DNA of 64,000 nt, from positions 62,001 through 126,000 of the forward strand of contig CAWGRX010000017.1 of assembly GCA_963825075.1 (NCBI GenBank), in the 5' to 3' direction. The notes below the pieces were generated by a model. That model made no database searches. It saw nothing but the letters and a program-made list of their open reading frames with translations, and had not been told where the DNA came from. The first letter of the stretch is position 1. Each line of letters starts with the position of its first letter. This stretch comes from CAWAVN01 sp963825075 (GTDB taxonomy: Bacteria; Planctomycetota; Planctomycetia; Planctomycetales; Planctomycetaceae). Below, one piece after another: positions 18,672 through 28,352 of this stretch. The translations under genes were made by a program, and so were the position numbers.

Positions 18672-20310
18672 ATGACAACACTGGATTGGCTCATCGTACT
18701 CGTAGTCAACGGCTCGATCATCGGCTACGGGTTATATCTTGCTCGCGGAACGCATACCAGCAGCGAATGGTTTCTCGCGGCGCGTGCGCTGCCTTGGTGG
18801 GCCGTGGGGTTATCCATGTTCGCCACGAATGTCGATAACGCGGATCTGGTCGGCGTTACGGGCATGACCTATAACGAAGGCATTCACGTTATTTCGGTGT
18901 ACGCGCTGGGAAGCGCGGTCGGCGGGATCCTGGCGGCGTTTTTTATCGTCCCGGAAATTAGCCGCCGGGGGTTTTATACGAACGCCGAGTATCTCGAAGC
19001 CCGCTACGGCCCGGCCGCACGGATCTTCAGCGCCCTCATCCAGATCCAATACCGCACCAGCATGCTGGGCATGATGATCTGGTCCACGTATCTGGTGCTG
19101 ACGCAACTTGTCGATTTGCCTCCTCATCTGGCGTGGACCTTGATTGTTGCGTTGGTCATTCTCGCCGGACTTTACACGGCATGGGGCGGACTCAAGTCCG
19201 TGGTGTGGACCGACTGCGCAAGGCGTGGTGATGATGATCGCGGCATTGGTCATCTTTAGCACGGTGTGGAACGCAGTGGGCGGTTGGTCGGGACTCGAAG
19301 AAAAGCTTATTGCCCATGATGCCCGTACCGGAGAGCGCCTGGCCGACCGCATGCACGTCGGCGGCTATCAGGGCGATCATGATTCCGTCTCGCCTTACGT
19401 CATTGTACTGGGTTGGACGATCGTCGGCAGCGGGTATTGGACGGTGAACCACACGCAAACCATGCGACTGATGGGATCGCGGTCGCTGACTGATATGAAA
19501 TACGCCGCGATCTTCGGCGTGCTATTGAGCTTGCCAGTAATGGTCATCTCCGCTTGCCTGGGCGTGTTCGGGCATGGAATTGCGAACCTGCCGAATTTGC
19601 AGGCCGACGAAATCTACCCTTGGATGGCCAATAGGTTCCTCGGGCCTGGGTTCAAAGGTATTGTCGTGGCGGGCGTGGTCGCGGCGGTCGTGAGCACGTT
19701 TGATTCGATGGGGTCCGCGCTCTCGGCCATCTTTACCCGCGATGTCTATGCCCGGCTGATTGCCCCCAACCGCTCGGACAAACATTACGTCATCGTCGGC
19801 CGCTTCGCGACCGCCGGGGTGCTGTTGATCGGCTTCGCCTACCTACCGTTTATCTGGAAGCAGGAGCACATGCTCAAAGCGTTTACCACCCTGATCCCAG
19901 TGTTGGTGACGCCTCTATTTACAGTTTATATGTTGGGAGTATTTACAAGGGTACATCGGCGCAGCGGCATTGTCGGCCTTGTTTGCGGGGCGATCTATGG
20001 CGTGATCGCGCTTTATGATCGGCAGTTCCATGATCTAGCGTGGCTGCCGACGTGGTTTACCGAACGCTGGGTGGCCTATTCCTGGTCGATCCTGTTTACG
20101 CTCGTTCCCATGCTGCTTGTCACGGCAATCCTAGGAGCAGAAGATCTGGCAAAAGATGAACGGTGGACCGAGAAAGGCTGGCTCGAACGCAGCCGGGAAG
20201 AGCTGCCACCTTTTGCTTTAGAGCAGGAATCTTCCTCCACAATAGCCAACCTGCTCGCTGTGGGGCTCTTGCTATTCTGCGCCTGGGTCACACTGGTGTG
20301 GTTATGGTAA
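18672..20310 (+). CDS. Sodium:solute symporter (SSS family), frameshifted
   Basis: The ATG at 18672 opens the first membrane helix (LDWLIVLVVNGSIIGYGLYL). The family region SSEWFLAARALPWWAVGLSM and the sodium-site helix FATNVDNADLVGVTG are intact. At about 19215 the frame shifts by +1, within VVWTD/AQGVVMM, a conserved stretch of the family, and the second frame runs through a further eight or so helices to 20310. The repaired length, about 545 aa, is normal. These proteins import sugars, carboxylates or amino acids with sodium. It is directly downstream of the creatininase gene, probably in one transcript. Confidence 0.85.
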
Positions 20311-20326
20311 TATCGGAGTAACAACG

Positions 20327-20821
20327 ATGGCAACGCCAAAACCCGCCACCCGGCCTAGTCCGAACATCGGTTATTGCTTGCTGGGAGCGCTCTTCCTGCC
20401 GCTGGCATTTTTCGGAGGTTTTCTATTATTCAAAATGTACGAGTTCAATCGGCACCATGCCGTCTCGGAAAAAATGAATCTGGCCATCTTGCGGCTGTCG
20501 GTCGTGTGCCCGCCCGGACTCACCGAGGATCAATGGGCCTACTGTATCACTTGGACCTGGATGATGCATGGCAATTATGGAAGCGTACCGAGCTATGTGC
20601 CCACGGATGAATTGGATCGAATTGGCGACGAGCTAAATCACAAAATCGATCACGGTGCGGATTTAACTACGATTGATTGGATTTGGGACGAATACATCAA
20701 AGCCTATCCGCGCGTCCGAGTCTTTAACCACTATCGGCCTACTTCGGCAGAAAACAAGGAACAGCTAAGGGCGTGCGGCAAGGGGAAACTTCAGAACGGT
20801 TATTTATCCAAATGCGACTAA
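20327..20821 (+). CDS. Small membrane-anchored protein of unknown function
   Basis: A 164-residue protein starting at ATG 20327 (GGAGTAACAACG upstream), 16 bases after the symporter stop and so likely in the same operon. One membrane helix lies near the N-terminus (YCLLGALFLPLAFFGGFLLF). The soluble part contains two Trp-rich segments (DQWAYCITWTWMMHGNYGSV and TIDWIWDEYIKAYP). I do not recognise a family. Confidence 0.6.
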   Translation: MATPKPATRPSPNIGYCLLGALFLPLAFFGGFLLFKMYEFNRHHAVSEKMNLAILRLSVVCPPGLTEDQWAYCITWTWMMHGNYGSVPSYVPTDELDRIGDELNHKIDHGADLTTIDWIWDEYIKAYPRVRVFNHYRPTSAENKEQLRACGKGKLQNGYLSKCD

Positions 20822-20869
20822 GCGCTAGCGGACTACCAAGAAAAACTGGCCAAGTTAGGGCGTTAGCAA

Positions 20870-21718
20870 TCACATGTCCGACTCAAAGCGGATTGATTTG
20901 CGGACACCTAGGCGGTGTGCCCAAAACTCGGCGATCACACCGAGCGTGGAAATGCCGTATTTCAAGCTGCGGCGGAAGTTGATGCTGGAGGCTTCGGGGA
21001 AATAGCGGACGGGCACGGGAATGTCGCCGATGCGGAATCCGAAATGTGCCGCCTGTGCAAGGAACTGGCTGTCGAACACGAAATCGTCGGAGTTGTTTTG
21101 AAAGGGGATCGTTTCCAAGACTTTCCGGCTGTAGGCCCGAAAGCCGCTGTGCAGGTCGCCGCTGTTCTGGCCGAGGGCGTAGTTTTCCAAACTCGTCAGA
21201 AAGCGGTTGGCCCAGTATTTATAGTGCGGCATTCCGTTTTGGATCGCCTCGGCCCGCGAGCGGATCCGAGAACCCAGCACGACGTCGCAAATCCCCAGCC
21301 GCAAGAACTCCACGGCGGCCGCGACGACCCGGCTGTCGTATTGATAGTCGGGGTGCACCATCGCCACGTAGTCCGCCCCACGGTCGAGGGCATGCTCATA
21401 GCAGGTCTTCTGGTTCGCGCCATAGCCGCCGTTCCGCCGGCGTTCGATGACTGTCAGCCCCAGTTCGCGGGCGACTTCCACGGTGGCATCCTGGCTGCAA
21501 TCATCGACGAGGATGATTTCATCCACCGCCTCCGCCGGTAGGTCGGCCACCGTCTTGTGCAGCGTCCGCTCGGCGTTATAGGCCGGCATCACCACGACGA
21601 CCCGCGCGGAATGCGCTTCGGGATGGGCCGCTGCTTCCAATAGCGTTTCGATCCGCCTCAGCTCGACGGACGCCATAACTTCGGTTGTCGTATGATCCAG
21701 CGAATTCGCAACGGCCAC
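20870..21718 (-). CDS. Family 2 glycosyltransferase (DPM1/polyprenyl-phosphate type)
   Basis: A 282-residue enzyme with a GT-A fold. Motifs are VVVMPAYNAERTLHKTVADL, the nucleotide-binding IILVDDCSQDAT, NGGYGANQKTCYEHAL and VAMVHPDYQYDS with the metal-binding acidic motif, then LHSGFRAYSRKVL. No membrane helix is present, as in DPM1-like enzymes that load a sugar onto a lipid carrier. The GTG start at 21718 has AAGGGG seven bases upstream. It is divergent from the GT-C-type gene that follows, a plausible functional partner using lipid-linked sugar. Confidence 0.9.
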   Translation of the reverse strand: MAVANSLDHTTTEVMASVELRRIETLLEAAAHPEAHSARVVVVMPAYNAERTLHKTVADLPAEAVDEIILVDDCSQDATVEVARELGLTVIERRRNGGYGANQKTCYEHALDRGADYVAMVHPDYQYDSRVVAAAVEFLRLGICDVVLGSRIRSRAEAIQNGMPHYKYWANRFLTSLENYALGQNSGDLHSGFRAYSRKVLETIPFQNNSDDFVFDSQFLAQAAHFGFRIGDIPVPVRYFPEASSINFRRSLKYGISTLGVIAEFWAHRLGVRKSIRFESDM

Positions 21719-21899
21719 GGTTTGCCCCTTACTAACGCGGTCTCAATGGGTCTCTCACCAGATGGGCAGGAATCCGCGCGGCGAACTCCTCGAACAACTC
21801 TAGGTCAGAAACTAGTGCTCAGCGAGACTTTTCGAGCTATCTTTTGAATGCACGTTGTCGCGAGGTGACATTCGTAGAGTACGTATTGAGTCTGCCTTT

Positions 21900-23330
21900 A
21901 TGAAAGCCATTCCCCTCAATCTGGCTCCAACCCTAGCCGTTCGGCGTCAAGTGTTGACAAATCTAGGGATCCTAACCGTTATATCTATATTGACTGTCTG
22001 GTTATATATGCCAACTCGAACATTTGAGTTCGTGAATTGGGATGATCCTTGGTATATCCTGAAGAACCCGTTGATCCAGTCCTGGAGCCTGGCAAACCTA
22101 AAAGGTATTTTGACGGAAACGGTCGCGCGGAACTATGCGCCCTTAACGATTTTTTCGTTTCTGCTGGATCATACCCTTTGGGGCGATTGGGCGGGCGGTT
22201 TTCATCTGACGAACCTGTTGCTTCATGCCGCCAATGCGGTGTTGGTGTTTTTGCTGATTCGGCAGGTGACGGGGCGAACGGATTGGTCCGCGGTGACCGC
22301 GGTGCTATTTGCCGCGCATCCCGTGCAGGTGGAAACGGTTGCGTGGGTCTCATCCCGCAAGGGACTGTTATCCGGGACATTTATCCTGGCATCACTGCTC
22401 TTCTGGCTTCGGGAAGACCGTAAGGCCAGGCACGAAGGCTGGGGGATTTTGTTGTTGGCGTTGGCCCTATTATGCAAGGCGATCGCGGTTGTCGTGCCGG
22501 CCATTGTCTTGGCTTACGATTTGATCGTTCGCCGGCAAAAATTCGCCGAGGCCATTGTGCGGCAGATTATTCCCGGCTTTCTCGCGGTATGGCTGCTGCT
22601 CGCGACGATGGCGGCTCAAGTTACCGAACTCGGGGGCGTGCGGGATCATTTGGGACTCAGCCGATTCGACATCTTCGCCGTCGATCTCGTCATTCTTTGG
22701 CGTTATGTAGGGATGCTGCTCTACCCCCACGATCTATGCGTGCTCTATGACCCGGCAACGACGGGAATCGGGGCGTTGGCACTCATCGCAGGCATTGCAT
22801 GGTCCGGCATCGGTTGGTGGCTTTGGGCCAAGCGAGACCGGCAGCCGCTGGTGCTGTTCGCCGCCGTCTGTTGGATTGTACTTTTAATCCCGGTGCTCAA
22901 TCTATTTCCGATTACGACTTTGATGAACGACCGCTATCTCTATCTGCCGAGCATCCCGGCGATGGCATTGTTGGTTGCTAGTCTAGGTGTCGTTATTGGA
23001 CACGTGGGCCACTTGAGTTCTCCTCGGTATAGTCGGGTAATGGGCGGAGTATTGATGCTGCTCGTCGCGGGCAGTTTTGTGAAGGCAACTCGCGACTATC
23101 TACCGGTTTGGCGAAACGATCTCGCGCTTTGGGAATACGCAGTCCAAGAAGCGCCCCAGCTTCCCGTCGTGCAGATTCAAAGGGCGATTTCGCTAAAGAA
23201 TGCGGGGCAGACCGCTGCTGCGATCAACGCGTTGGATTATGCCCTCACCCACTGCGAACCGGATCCCATTGACCGGCAACGCATTGAAGAGAAGCTTGTT
23301 GAATATAGGGGACAACTCAAAAGCCCTTGA
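21900..23330 (+). CDS. Multi-pass membrane glycosyltransferase-like protein (GT-C/TMTC type)
   Basis: A 476-residue integral membrane protein with about ten hydrophobic helices. The first extracytoplasmic loop has FVNWDDPWYILKNPLIQSWS, the Asp pair typical of GT-C enzymes, followed by RNYAPLTIFSFLLDHTLWG and HPVQVETVAWVSSRKGLLSG, a combination seen in TMTC-like bacterial proteins that often carry TPRs. A short TPR-like helix pair closes the protein (IQRAISLKNAGQTAAAINAL). It probably transfers a lipid-linked sugar outside the membrane. The end lies only five bases from the convergent cytochrome gene. Confidence 0.75.
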   Translation: MKAIPLNLAPTLAVRRQVLTNLGILTVISILTVWLYMPTRTFEFVNWDDPWYILKNPLIQSWSLANLKGILTETVARNYAPLTIFSFLLDHTLWGDWAGGFHLTNLLLHAANAVLVFLLIRQVTGRTDWSAVTAVLFAAHPVQVETVAWVSSRKGLLSGTFILASLLFWLREDRKARHEGWGILLLALALLCKAIAVVVPAIVLAYDLIVRRQKFAEAIVRQIIPGFLAVWLLLATMAAQVTELGGVRDHLGLSRFDIFAVDLVILWRYVGMLLYPHDLCVLYDPATTGIGALALIAGIAWSGIGWWLWAKRDRQPLVLFAAVCWIVLLIPVLNLFPITTLMNDRYLYLPSIPAMALLVASLGVVIGHVGHLSSPRYSRVMGGVLMLLVAGSFVKATRDYLPVWRNDLALWEYAVQEAPQLPVVQIQRAISLKNAGQTAAAINALDYALTHCEPDPIDRQRIEEKLVEYRGQLKSP

Positions 23331-23335
23331 GCATC

Positions 23336-26300
23336 CTAGCGCGATGCCGTCTCCGGTTTGGGAATCTTATGCAGCGTGTAGTGGGCGGCGTCGGGGAAGA
23401 GTGGTGCTTCTTTCGATGGCGCCAGGCGGGGGCAACTGATTTCATAGACGTAACCTTCACGTCGGCCTTCGAGTTTAAGCGACACGGTGCGGCCGTCGTT
23501 ATGTAAAGTCGCGGATTGCACTTGGAGTTTGTGCCGGTTGGAATCCGGGGTGGCGTAGCCGCCTTTCCAGATGCGGGTATAGCCTGAGATGTCATAATTC
23601 TCCGGGTTGGCGGCGGCTTGGGAATCAACGGGTTTTAAGAACGCCACGTCAAAGCCTTCGGGTGTGGCGCGGACTTCGCGAATGCCGTTCGTCGGAAAGG
23701 TTTTCATCGGCGTGAGGCGGACGATGTCGCCGGTGTTTTGGCCGCCGAGCCAGCCGCTGTCGTGAATGCTGCCGATATAGATGTCGCCATTCGGGAGGGC
23801 GGCACCGCACAATGGGCCTTGAAAATTGGAGCCGCCGACGCCGGCGTTCGGTTGGCTGAACAGATACGCCGCCCCCTGGTATTCGCCCGCGACTTTTTGG
23901 AGCGAGAAGCGAATCAAAAAGCGGGTGTCGTATTCGCAGCCGATGCCGTGCCCGCGAAACGCCGCGTGTCCCGGCCCCGAGCGTGGCAGAAAGAACACGC
24001 CGTTGACGCTCCGAGTCCAAGGATGCGGCACTTGAATCGCCGGTAGGGTGTTCGGGTTTGTTCCCGGTTTGGGTTTCGGGCCAAAGCGGCTGGGCACACC
24101 ATAATGCCGGCCTGGGACGAGATGGTTGATCTCGTTAAACGTGTTCTGCACGCCCTGGTTGTCGGTAACGAAAATCTCATCGTCCTCGTTGATCGCAAGC
24201 CCGGTTGGATACCGAAACGCATGGCCGACCGGCACCATCGACCAGGGCAAAACATCTTCATCTCCAAATTCATTTTTCGGCCGAAGCTCTGGCGGCATGA
24301 TGAGCGGCATTCCCTGCGTCAAAACCACCGAGCCGCGCCATTCCGAGGTTTCCTTGGGACGTTTGGGTTGGGCATAATCGCTGCCCAAGCCGAAGTAAAA
24401 TTTTCCCTGAGAGTCGCGAACCAGGCCGGTGGTCCAATCGTGATAGTTTTCCGAGTACCCCCAGCCGGTGGCGACGACCTTCCGCACATCGGCATGACCA
24501 TCGCCATCGAGGTCTTCCAGATAAACCAATTCGGGCTTATGGGCGACGAGCAAACCTCGGTCGTAAGGCAAAACGCCATAAGGAGCCGCCAGCCCTTCTT
24601 CAAACACGGTGAGCGAATCCTCCAAGCCGTCGCCGTCGGTGTCGTTCGCCAAATACACGTGCCCTTTGAGCGAGGTAAATACTAACGTGCCTTGGGGAAT
24701 GCCGGGCCGCTTCTTGTCCGTCCAGGTCAATGCCGTGGGCATGATCGATCCGGGCAAGGCAAGCCGTTTGCCCGTGTAGCCCGGCACGGAAGTAATGTCC
24801 TCCACTTCCGCGGGAAGCTCGGGTCTTGGCGAAAGCTCAAGGTCCGCGCGTTTCAAATGGGCCGAGTAAACCAACACGCCCTTGTCCTCTGCGGCCTTCA
24901 CAAACTCGGCTTTGCTGTTCGGATCATCCCCCACCACAGAGACTTTGGGGTTGCCCACAATTCCGGTTCGGCGGTTGGTCGCAATCCAAACGTCATAATC
25001 CTCGGGCACATAGCGAAAATCCAACCGCCTGACCCAGCCGTTGGCGAGGGGTTCAATCAGCTCCCGCACGACGAGGTAATAGTGCCGGGGGCTTTTTTGT
25101 TTGAAGTATAAACGATAATCCAATTGCACTGCCCCGTTAGGATAGGTCTTATATGCCAATAACCTCCCGTGGGCGTTGTTGTCTTTGATAGGGCGAATCG
25201 GTTTCCCGTCCGGTTGGTTTTTGAGTCTGAGAACAAAATCGGATTCTTCCGTAAACCCTTTCATCACCGGGACGCCGGCGAGGTCCCAGTACCAGCTCTT
25301 GCCTTCGGTGCGTTGGCGGGCGAAGTCGCCGAAGGTCCAGTTTCGGAGCGTAAAGTTATCCAGATCGAACAGGATGTTATGGCCGTTGTTTAAGCCGATC
25401 GCCATCGCCCGCGCGATGTAGCCGCCGCCGTTGTCTTTGGGATTGGTAAATACATCCCGCACGATGCGTGCCCGCTCGCCGGGTTTGACAACCAGGAGTT
25501 GCTCGACCGCGGAAGGAGCCGTCGGCGCGGTGAAGCGGGGATCGTTGAGAGCTTCCCACGTGGCCGCGAGTTGTGTCGCGATGTCCTCGTTCAATATGCC
25601 GGGCACGGCTTTGCGGATCGAGGGCATTTCCATGCCCGGCACAATTCGTTGAGGCGAGGCGGTCCAGCGGAGGTAGAACGACCTTCGCATCCGTTTGCCG
25701 AGCATCAACAAATCCGAACCCCGCGTGCCCAAGGCGACGTTTCGCGGTTCGAACGATCCCACCCGATGGCAGGCCACGCAGCTAAAGCCTTTCGCTCCCA
25801 CCAAGGTGTAGCCGGTGACGAGGGCGTCGGCTTTCGCCTGGTCGAGCTTGGGTTTATCTGTGGCCGGGGCATTATCGGGAATGCGGTCGCGGCCGATCAA
25901 ATACCTGACGAGCGCGGCTTTGTCTTCTTTGGCATGCCCAAACCGCGGCATGCGGACTTTGAGCCAGGGCAACCGCGGCCGGGGCTGCTCGCCGCTGACA
26001 GCTTCCGCGAGTGCCGCATCCAGCAACTTATCGCCCACCGCATTGAGGGCCGGCGGAATGAGGGCTTCGCTTTGCCCTTGGAGCGCCTCATCCAGACGAG
26101 CGGATTGGCCGGCGGTTTCGACGATACCTTTACCGTGGTTTCGCTCGTGGCACATCAAGCAGTTCTTCTGCTCCAAAACCATTTGGCCCCGGTAAAATTC
26201 GCTCGTCGGCGAAAGCGAACCCTGCCGGGACTTCACATATCTCATAATTGCCTTGCACTCTTCCGGTTTGCATTGGCGATAGGCCGGGCGGTATTTGTCA

Positions 26301-27544
26301 CTGTCGGGAGTTTCCGAAAGGCAGGAGGTTTTCCAATCCGCGACCGGTTTGGATAAATCTGGCAGATTCGCAACGGCGGTTTTCACTTGGGGGATGCGAT
26401 GGCACGCAGCACATCGGGCGGATTCGATAAGTTTCTTCCCGGCTTCCGCCAGATTGCGCGACAGATTGACGGAAGACTTTCCGTCGGTTTTCTTATCGCC
26501 TTGGCCGGAAAGAAAAATGGCCAACTGCCGGCGTTCGGCATCCGAAAGTTTCACCAGAGGCATGCGGTGATCGGGGTTCAATTTTTCCGGCGACTTGAGC
26601 CAGGCAAACAACCAGGCTTCGCTTCGCTTCCGGCCGATGTCGCTCAAATCGCCACCGCCGAATGGACCGGCTTGGCCTTCATCTTTCCAGGTGTGGCAAG
26701 CCAGGCAACCGACGGAGCGAAACGCAATCTGGCCCCGGCGGGCATCGGCGGCGCGGTCTTTGGTTTTTACGGAGGACAACTTCGCCGACTCGCCGGCTTC
26801 TTGCAAATACGCCGCGATTTGCTCGGCCTGTTCCCGCGAGAAGCCAAAGTCCGGCATCATGGCACCCGGCTGTGCGTGCGGTTTTTGAATTTTTTGAATG
26901 AGCCAATCCCGGTCGGTGCCGGTTTTTAAGTGCATCAATGCGGGAGCGATCGGCGCCAACTCGTCCGATTCCCTTTGATGACAGCGATTGCACCGGGACG
27001 CGGCAAACAGCGTGCGGCCGATTTCCTGTTCCTTCAATTCCCGATGTCCGCCGTCGCGAAACAATAACAGCGGCGGCAAAGGTTCCAGCGGGAAACTGTC
27101 GGACGACCAGAACAACCGCACCTGGGCGGCCTGTGCGGTTTTGCGAAATTGCACCGCGAGCGGCTTGTCGCCGAACCGAAGCTCAAAGGGTTTTCCCGAA
27201 ATCCAGCCCGGCGAGTTTTGCCGGCCCGAAAGCACAGTTTTTCCATCGAGAGCAACGTCCACCTCGCCTAAGACATAAGCGTGCATTTGGAAGGTGCCCG
27301 CCTTTCGCACCAACAGCCGGCCTTGCCAGTTCGCGGAAAACGGGCCGACCGGCAGCCGATCGTCCGCGGCCGTTTCCCCCCAATCGAAGGCAACGGTCGG
27401 ATCGATCCGCTTTACGATTTTCCCATTCGCGGCATATTCCGCCAGCAGTCCCGGCGGAAAATCTTCCTCTTCGCCCAACTGTCCCCACGCGAAGGGTGGA
27501 AGCGAACTCAACACGATGAAAACGATGACGGCACGTCGCAGCAT
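23336..27544 (-). CDS. Five-haem PVC-type cytochrome c fused to PA14 and beta-propeller domains
   Basis: A 1402-residue exported protein starting at ATG 27544 (GGGGATCGAG upstream), with signal peptide LRRAVIVFIVLSSLPPFAWG. Residues about 30-165 form a PA14-like domain. Five CxxCH motifs follow: CNRCH (185), CLACH (280), CAACH (378), CLMCH (462) and CVACH (589). The C-terminal half is a sorbosone-dehydrogenase-type propeller (DTDGDGLEDSLTVFEEGLAA, DLDGDGHADVRKVVATGWGY, VPVGHAFRYPTGLAINEDDE). Planctomycetes encode many such proteins; periplasmic oxidation of a sugar or alcohol with electron transfer through the haems is the usual inference. Five haem sites in one chain is many. Confidence 0.85.
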   Translation of the reverse strand: MLRRAVIVFIVLSSLPPFAWGQLGEEEDFPPGLLAEYAANGKIVKRIDPTVAFDWGETAADDRLPVGPFSANWQGRLLVRKAGTFQMHAYVLGEVDVALDGKTVLSGRQNSPGWISGKPFELRFGDKPLAVQFRKTAQAAQVRLFWSSDSFPLEPLPPLLLFRDGGHRELKEQEIGRTLFAASRCNRCHQRESDELAPIAPALMHLKTGTDRDWLIQKIQKPHAQPGAMMPDFGFSREQAEQIAAYLQEAGESAKLSSVKTKDRAADARRGQIAFRSVGCLACHTWKDEGQAGPFGGGDLSDIGRKRSEAWLFAWLKSPEKLNPDHRMPLVKLSDAERRQLAIFLSGQGDKKTDGKSSVNLSRNLAEAGKKLIESARCAACHRIPQVKTAVANLPDLSKPVADWKTSCLSETPDSDKYRPAYRQCKPEECKAIMRYVKSRQGSLSPTSEFYRGQMVLEQKNCLMCHERNHGKGIVETAGQSARLDEALQGQSEALIPPALNAVGDKLLDAALAEAVSGEQPRPRLPWLKVRMPRFGHAKEDKAALVRYLIGRDRIPDNAPATDKPKLDQAKADALVTGYTLVGAKGFSCVACHRVGSFEPRNVALGTRGSDLLMLGKRMRRSFYLRWTASPQRIVPGMEMPSIRKAVPGILNEDIATQLAATWEALNDPRFTAPTAPSAVEQLLVVKPGERARIVRDVFTNPKDNGGGYIARAMAIGLNNGHNILFDLDNFTLRNWTFGDFARQRTEGKSWYWDLAGVPVMKGFTEESDFVLRLKNQPDGKPIRPIKDNNAHGRLLAYKTYPNGAVQLDYRLYFKQKSPRHYYLVVRELIEPLANGWVRRLDFRYVPEDYDVWIATNRRTGIVGNPKVSVVGDDPNSKAEFVKAAEDKGVLVYSAHLKRADLELSPRPELPAEVEDITSVPGYTGKRLALPGSIMPTALTWTDKKRPGIPQGTLVFTSLKGHVYLANDTDGDGLEDSLTVFEEGLAAPYGVLPYDRGLLVAHKPELVYLEDLDGDGHADVRKVVATGWGYSENYHDWTTGLVRDSQGKFYFGLGSDYAQPKRPKETSEWRGSVVLTQGMPLIMPPELRPKNEFGDEDVLPWSMVPVGHAFRYPTGLAINEDDEIFVTDNQGVQNTFNEINHLVPGRHYGVPSRFGPKPKPGTNPNTLPAIQVPHPWTRSVNGVFFLPRSGPGHAAFRGHGIGCEYDTRFLIRFSLQKVAGEYQGAAYLFSQPNAGVGGSNFQGPLCGAALPNGDIYIGSIHDSGWLGGQNTGDIVRLTPMKTFPTNGIREVRATPEGFDVAFLKPVDSQAAANPENYDISGYTRIWKGGYATPDSNRHKLQVQSATLHNDGRTVSLKLEGRREGYVYEISCPRLAPSKEAPLFPDAAHYTLHKIPKPETASR

Positions 27545-27718
27545 CAACTCGATCCCCTGCAAAAAGCGAAAAACCCGGCAGTGAGTTATTATAGGGTTCC
27601 CGGCCGGAAAACATCAAAACCAAGCCGGGGCGAACCGCGATTCCCACCGGGATTGTTGATGAGGTACAATACAATAACCGCTTGTGGTTTTCGCGAACGC
27701 TTTGAAGGAGGAGAGGAA

Positions 27719-28294
27719 ATGAAACGCCCGATTCAGTTGATGATCGTGATTGTGCTGTCCGGCCTGACCACCCGTGGCGACGCCCAGGAGGCCGGATCCG
27801 ACTCCAAAATCTCCAAGCAGCTATTGCAGATGCAGTTGGAGAACGAAATCCAACGGGTGAAACTCTTCCAAGAGCAAGTGAGCTTGCTGAAAAGTCTGCA
27901 AAAGATAGAAACCAAAGAAGGCCTTACCAAGAATGAGGCCCGCAAAATGGAGAAGGACGTTCTGGAGGCCGAGGTCAAAGCCAGCGCAGCCGCTTCGGAG
28001 TTTGCCAAGGCGAATGTGGACCGCCTTAAAAAGCTCTATGAACGAAACGCAATCTCGCAAACGGATTATTTCGCGGCCCAACAGGAAGTCACGCGATCGG
28101 AAATCGATCACATGAAGGCCCTCGCCGCCGTCGAGCAAAGGCAGAAGGAAATCGCCGCGGCCGAACTCGCCCTGAAACGGCGGCAAATCCAAAACCTGTT
28201 CCAAATCAGCGACGCCAGACTGAAATTGTTGGAGGCGGAATATCAAGTGCAGCAGCTCAAACTGCAAATCGGCGATGAAGAAGCCCCCCAATGA
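27719..28294 (+). CDS. Secreted coiled-coil protein
   Basis: A 191-residue protein, ATG 27719 after GGAGGAGAGGAA. A signal peptide (RPIQLMIVIVLSGLTTRG) is followed by almost continuous heptad coiled coil from about residue 30 to the end (for example QRVKLFQEQVSLLKSLQKIE). The segment LYERNAISQTDYFAAQQEV resembles the hairpin of HlyD-type membrane fusion proteins, where a helical tip carries LYxxxxIS. It has no lipoyl or beta-barrel domain, so it may be a detached adaptor-like hairpin. It precedes another coiled-coil membrane protein on the same strand. Confidence 0.7.
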   Translation: MKRPIQLMIVIVLSGLTTRGDAQEAGSDSKISKQLLQMQLENEIQRVKLFQEQVSLLKSLQKIETKEGLTKNEARKMEKDVLEAEVKASAAASEFAKANVDRLKKLYERNAISQTDYFAAQQEVTRSEIDHMKALAAVEQRQKEIAAAELALKRRQIQNLFQISDARLKLLEAEYQVQQLKLQIGDEEAPQ

Positions 28295-28352
28295 AAACAA
28301 GTGTGCCGTTTACAGTTTGAGTCACTTGCAGTCTGATTAAAGTGAACTGACC

